Source: Azoarcus sp. (lineage in GTDB: Bacteria > Pseudomonadota > Gammaproteobacteria > Burkholderiales > Rhodocyclaceae). Taken from it: 64,000 nucleotides of DNA. Location of the stretch: assembly GCA_020725025.1 (NCBI GenBank), contig DYFV01000013.1:26727-90726 (forward strand). Reading direction: 5' to 3'. The position numbers and the translations under genes were made by a program. The notes beneath the pieces were generated by a model. The model was not told the origin of the DNA. It searched no databases and saw only the letters and a list, made by a program, of their open reading frames with translations. Of the stretch, positions 62,143 through 64,000 are shown one piece after another; within the stretch, counting starts at the first letter, position 1; every line of letters starts with the position of its first letter.

Positions 62143-63765
62143 ATGAAGCTGACGTCGATGCCGGTGGTCGTCCGGCTCAATCTGATCCTCGCAGTCGCCT
62201 TCCTGGGAGTGATCGCGCTTGCGGCCGTCGCCCTGTCCGGGTTTCGCGCCCAGATGCAGCACGATGCGCAGCGGGCGGTACGAAGCCTGGTCGAGTCGGC
62301 CCACGCGACGGTTGCGCATTTCCACCGTCTCGAGCAGTCGGGCGAGGTCACGCGCGAGGCCGCGCAGGCTGCGGCGAGGGAGGCATTGCGCGCGGTGCGC
62401 TACGACGGTGACGAGCACTTGTGGATCACCGACCTGATTCCCGCGATGGTCATGCATCCCCTTCGAACGGAGCTCGAGGGGCGGGATATGAGCGAGGTGC
62501 GCGATCCGGCCGGCAAGTATTTGTTCCGGGAGTTCGTCGCGGCGGCGGGGAGCGGCGGCGGCTTCGTCGAATATCTGGAGCCCTGGGGGAGCGCTGCCGA
62601 GCCCCGGTCCAGGCTCGCCTACGTCAAGGCGTTCGAGCCGTGGGGCTGGATCGTCGGCGCCGCTGCCCCGGTCGGCTACATCGAGATCGCGGTCATGAAC
62701 AATCTCTACCGCTATGCGGCGGTAGTGGTCGGTGCGATGACGGTGCTGGGCCTCGTCACCTGGCGCGTGGCGCGCAGCCTCACGGGCCAGCTCGGCGGCG
62801 AGCCCGCCTACGCGCAGGAGATCATCCGCCGCGTATCGCAAGGCGAGCTCCAGGTCGACGTCGAGGTGAAAGGCGACAATCGCCACAGCGTGCTGGCCGG
62901 GCTGGCCGGAATGCTCGCGCAGCTGCGCGCGATGATGGGCGAGATCGGCGGTGACGCGGAACGGACGGCGAGCAGCCCGCACGAGGCCGCGCCGCAGCTG
63001 GCCGGACCGGGGCGCGGGCAGGCCGATGCGGCGTCCGCGGTCGCCACCGCGCTCGAGCGGCGGCCGGTGAGCATCGGAAAGATCGGCGACACCCCGCCCG
63101 TGGCCGAGCAGAAGACCCAGGATGCTGCCGGGCCGACCTCCCAGGGCGGAGCGGACGGTGCTGCGGCAGCCGGCAGCGACGCGGCCTCGGCGGCCGAGGC
63201 GGCGGAAGTCGCAGTGCGCCTGCGGCAGGTGCTGGCGCGGGCGAAGGAGATAGGAGCCATCACCGCCGTCATCCGGGAAGTGGCGATGCAGACCAATCTG
63301 CTCGCGCTCAATGCGGCCATAGAGGCGGCACGCACCGGCGAACGGGGGCGCAGCTTCGCGGTGATCGCCGACGAGGTGCGGGGCCTCGCGGAGCGCACCG
63401 CCACGGCGACGGTTCAGATCGAACGCATGCTCGGCCACATCCAGCACGACACCCAGGGCGCGGTCGCGGACGTGTCCGGGGCGGCGGGCAAGGCCGCCGA
63501 GGAGACCGTCGTCAAGCAACGGGAGCCGACCGGTTCGCTGCGGGAGATTCGTGCAGGCGCGGACCTCGCGCTGGCGCGCATCCGCGATCTGGCCGAGGCG
63601 AGCAAGGAGCAGGGCGCAGCCGCCACCCTGGCCCAGCAGGTCGAGCAGATCGCGCAGATGGTGGCGGGCACCAACGCCTCGATGCAATCGGCGGTCGGTG
63701 CAGTGGAAGAGCTCGAGCGGCTTGCGGCCCGCCTGCGCGAGGCGAGCGGGCGGTTCCGCGGCTGA
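62143..63765 (+). CDS. methyl-accepting chemotaxis protein with single-Cache sensor
   Basis: The product is 540 aa. Membrane helix 1 is at ~10-34, a periplasmic sCache_2-type domain is at ~37-190 (DGDEHLWITDLIPAMVMHP, FVEYLEPWG, YVKAFEPWGWIVG) and helix 2 is at ~193-213. A HAMP-like linker and a signalling domain follow, with the tip EVAMQTNLLALNAAIEAARTGERGRSFAVIADEVRGLAERT. The tip reads TGERGRSF where the usual form is AGEQGRGF. The middle, ~275-345, is Ala/Gly/Pro-rich and unusual. Cache receptors of this type often sense small carboxylates. AAGGAAC precedes the ATG. Confidence 0.9.
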   Translation: MKLTSMPVVVRLNLILAVAFLGVIALAAVALSGFRAQMQHDAQRAVRSLVESAHATVAHFHRLEQSGEVTREAAQAAAREALRAVRYDGDEHLWITDLIPAMVMHPLRTELEGRDMSEVRDPAGKYLFREFVAAAGSGGGFVEYLEPWGSAAEPRSRLAYVKAFEPWGWIVGAAAPVGYIEIAVMNNLYRYAAVVVGAMTVLGLVTWRVARSLTGQLGGEPAYAQEIIRRVSQGELQVDVEVKGDNRHSVLAGLAGMLAQLRAMMGEIGGDAERTASSPHEAAPQLAGPGRGQADAASAVATALERRPVSIGKIGDTPPVAEQKTQDAAGPTSQGGADGAAAAGSDAASAAEAAEVAVRLRQVLARAKEIGAITAVIREVAMQTNLLALNAAIEAARTGERGRSFAVIADEVRGLAERTATATVQIERMLGHIQHDTQGAVADVSGAAGKAAEETVVKQREPTGSLREIRAGADLALARIRDLAEASKEQGAAATLAQQVEQIAQMVAGTNASMQSAVGAVEELERLAARLREASGRFRG

Positions 63766-63792
63766 CCCCGGCCGCGGGCGGAGACGGCGGGG

Positions 63793-63823
63793 CTTGAAAA
63801 CCCGCGACGGCGCTCCCATGTAT
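63793..63823 (+). promoter_or_regulatory. sigma-32 heat-shock promoter of htpG
   Basis: CTTGAAA at 63793-63799 and CCCATGT at 63815-63821 are separated by 15 nt. Both match the RpoH (-35/-10) consensus and lie 35 nt before the htpG start. CCCAT and ATGGG (63815-63826) also form a small palindrome. Confidence 0.75.
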
Positions 63824-63855
63824 GGGCGCGTCGATCATCAAACGGAGTCGTTTTC

Positions 63856-64000
63856 ATGTCCAGCGCGCAAGCCGCTACCCAGACCCTCAACTTCCAGGCC
63901 GAGGTGAAGCAGCTGCTTCACCTGATGATCCACTCCCTCTACTCGAACCGCGAGATCTTCCTGCGCGAGCTGATCTCCAACGCCTCCGATGCCTGCGACA
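63856..64000 (+). CDS. htpG: molecular chaperone HtpG (Hsp90), 3' end outside window
   Basis: Only the first 48 residues are present. They begin [20 protein letters not shown] and contain [20 protein letters not shown], the strongly conserved start of the Hsp90 ATPase domain with the Glu and Asn that bind ATP and Mg2+. HtpG is a cytosolic ATP-dependent chaperone. The heat-shock promoter just upstream fits. Confidence 0.95.
   Translation, partial: MSSAQAATQTLNFQAEVKQLLHLMIHSLYSNREIFLRELISNASDACD

Overview
The window is a very GC-rich (about 70% by eye), gene-dense bacterial chromosome segment. A betaproteobacterium of the Rhodocyclales (Thauera/Azoarcus/Zoogloea-like) is the best guess. This inference rests on a PEP-CTERM protein next to a PrsT-type TPR protein, a Ralstonia-like NAD-reducing [NiFe] hydrogenase operon, a PHB-depolymerase-type esterase, a B12-dependent ribonucleotide reductase and large c-di-GMP and two-component proteins. 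No rRNA or convincing tRNA gene and no CRISPR array was seen. Both edges cut genes: a regulator at the left and htpG at the right.

1-18.6 kb is mostly ordinary chromosome. It holds a cut regulator and a beta-propeller protein, a ribbon-helix-helix regulator with its own operator followed by an extracellular-type PHA depolymerase, an uncharacterised 471-aa protein, prsT and a PEP-CTERM protein behind a sigma-54-like promoter, then sfsA, a hemerythrin-like protein and a stress-type glycine-rich protein. After these come an HTH-ferredoxin-reductase fusion divergent from an MFS transporter, katG behind an FNR-type box, a methyltransferase, a secreted protein and a cupredoxin.

18.7-32.9 kb is an accessory island of lower and mosaic GC. 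A small phage-type protein and a GH24 endolysin sit at its left edge. They converge on a five-gene leftward operon: SNF2 helicase with an N-terminal HTH and a DUF3883-like tail, a 540-aa coiled-coil protein, a DUF1156 DNA methylase, a DUF499 ATPase and a PLD-type nuclease. This is best read as a helicase-methylase-ATPase anti-phage system. A palindrome lies inside the helicase promoter, so the HTH of the helicase may control its own operon. A truncated DUF3489-like gene marks the right edge.

33-50 kb holds a two-domain SagB-type nitroreductase, nrdJ with a terminator, and a leftward signalling block. That block consists of a TonB-dependent receptor, a TPR hybrid histidine kinase, a REC-PAS-histidine kinase and a NarL-type regulator, joined by a 2-nt gap or 4-bp overlaps, then a REC-only duplicate, a small membrane protein and a PAS-GGDEF-EAL protein.

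50-55 kb is the hoxFUYHW operon for a group 3d hydrogenase, behind a sigma-54-like promoter and ended by an extragenic palindrome that supplies the hoxW stop codon. 55-64 kb carries HDOD, a CDF metal transporter, an EEP-family phosphatase/nuclease, DUF2189, a hydrolase, metY and a YdcH-type gene, then greB, a chemoreceptor and htpG behind a heat-shock (sigma-32) promoter.
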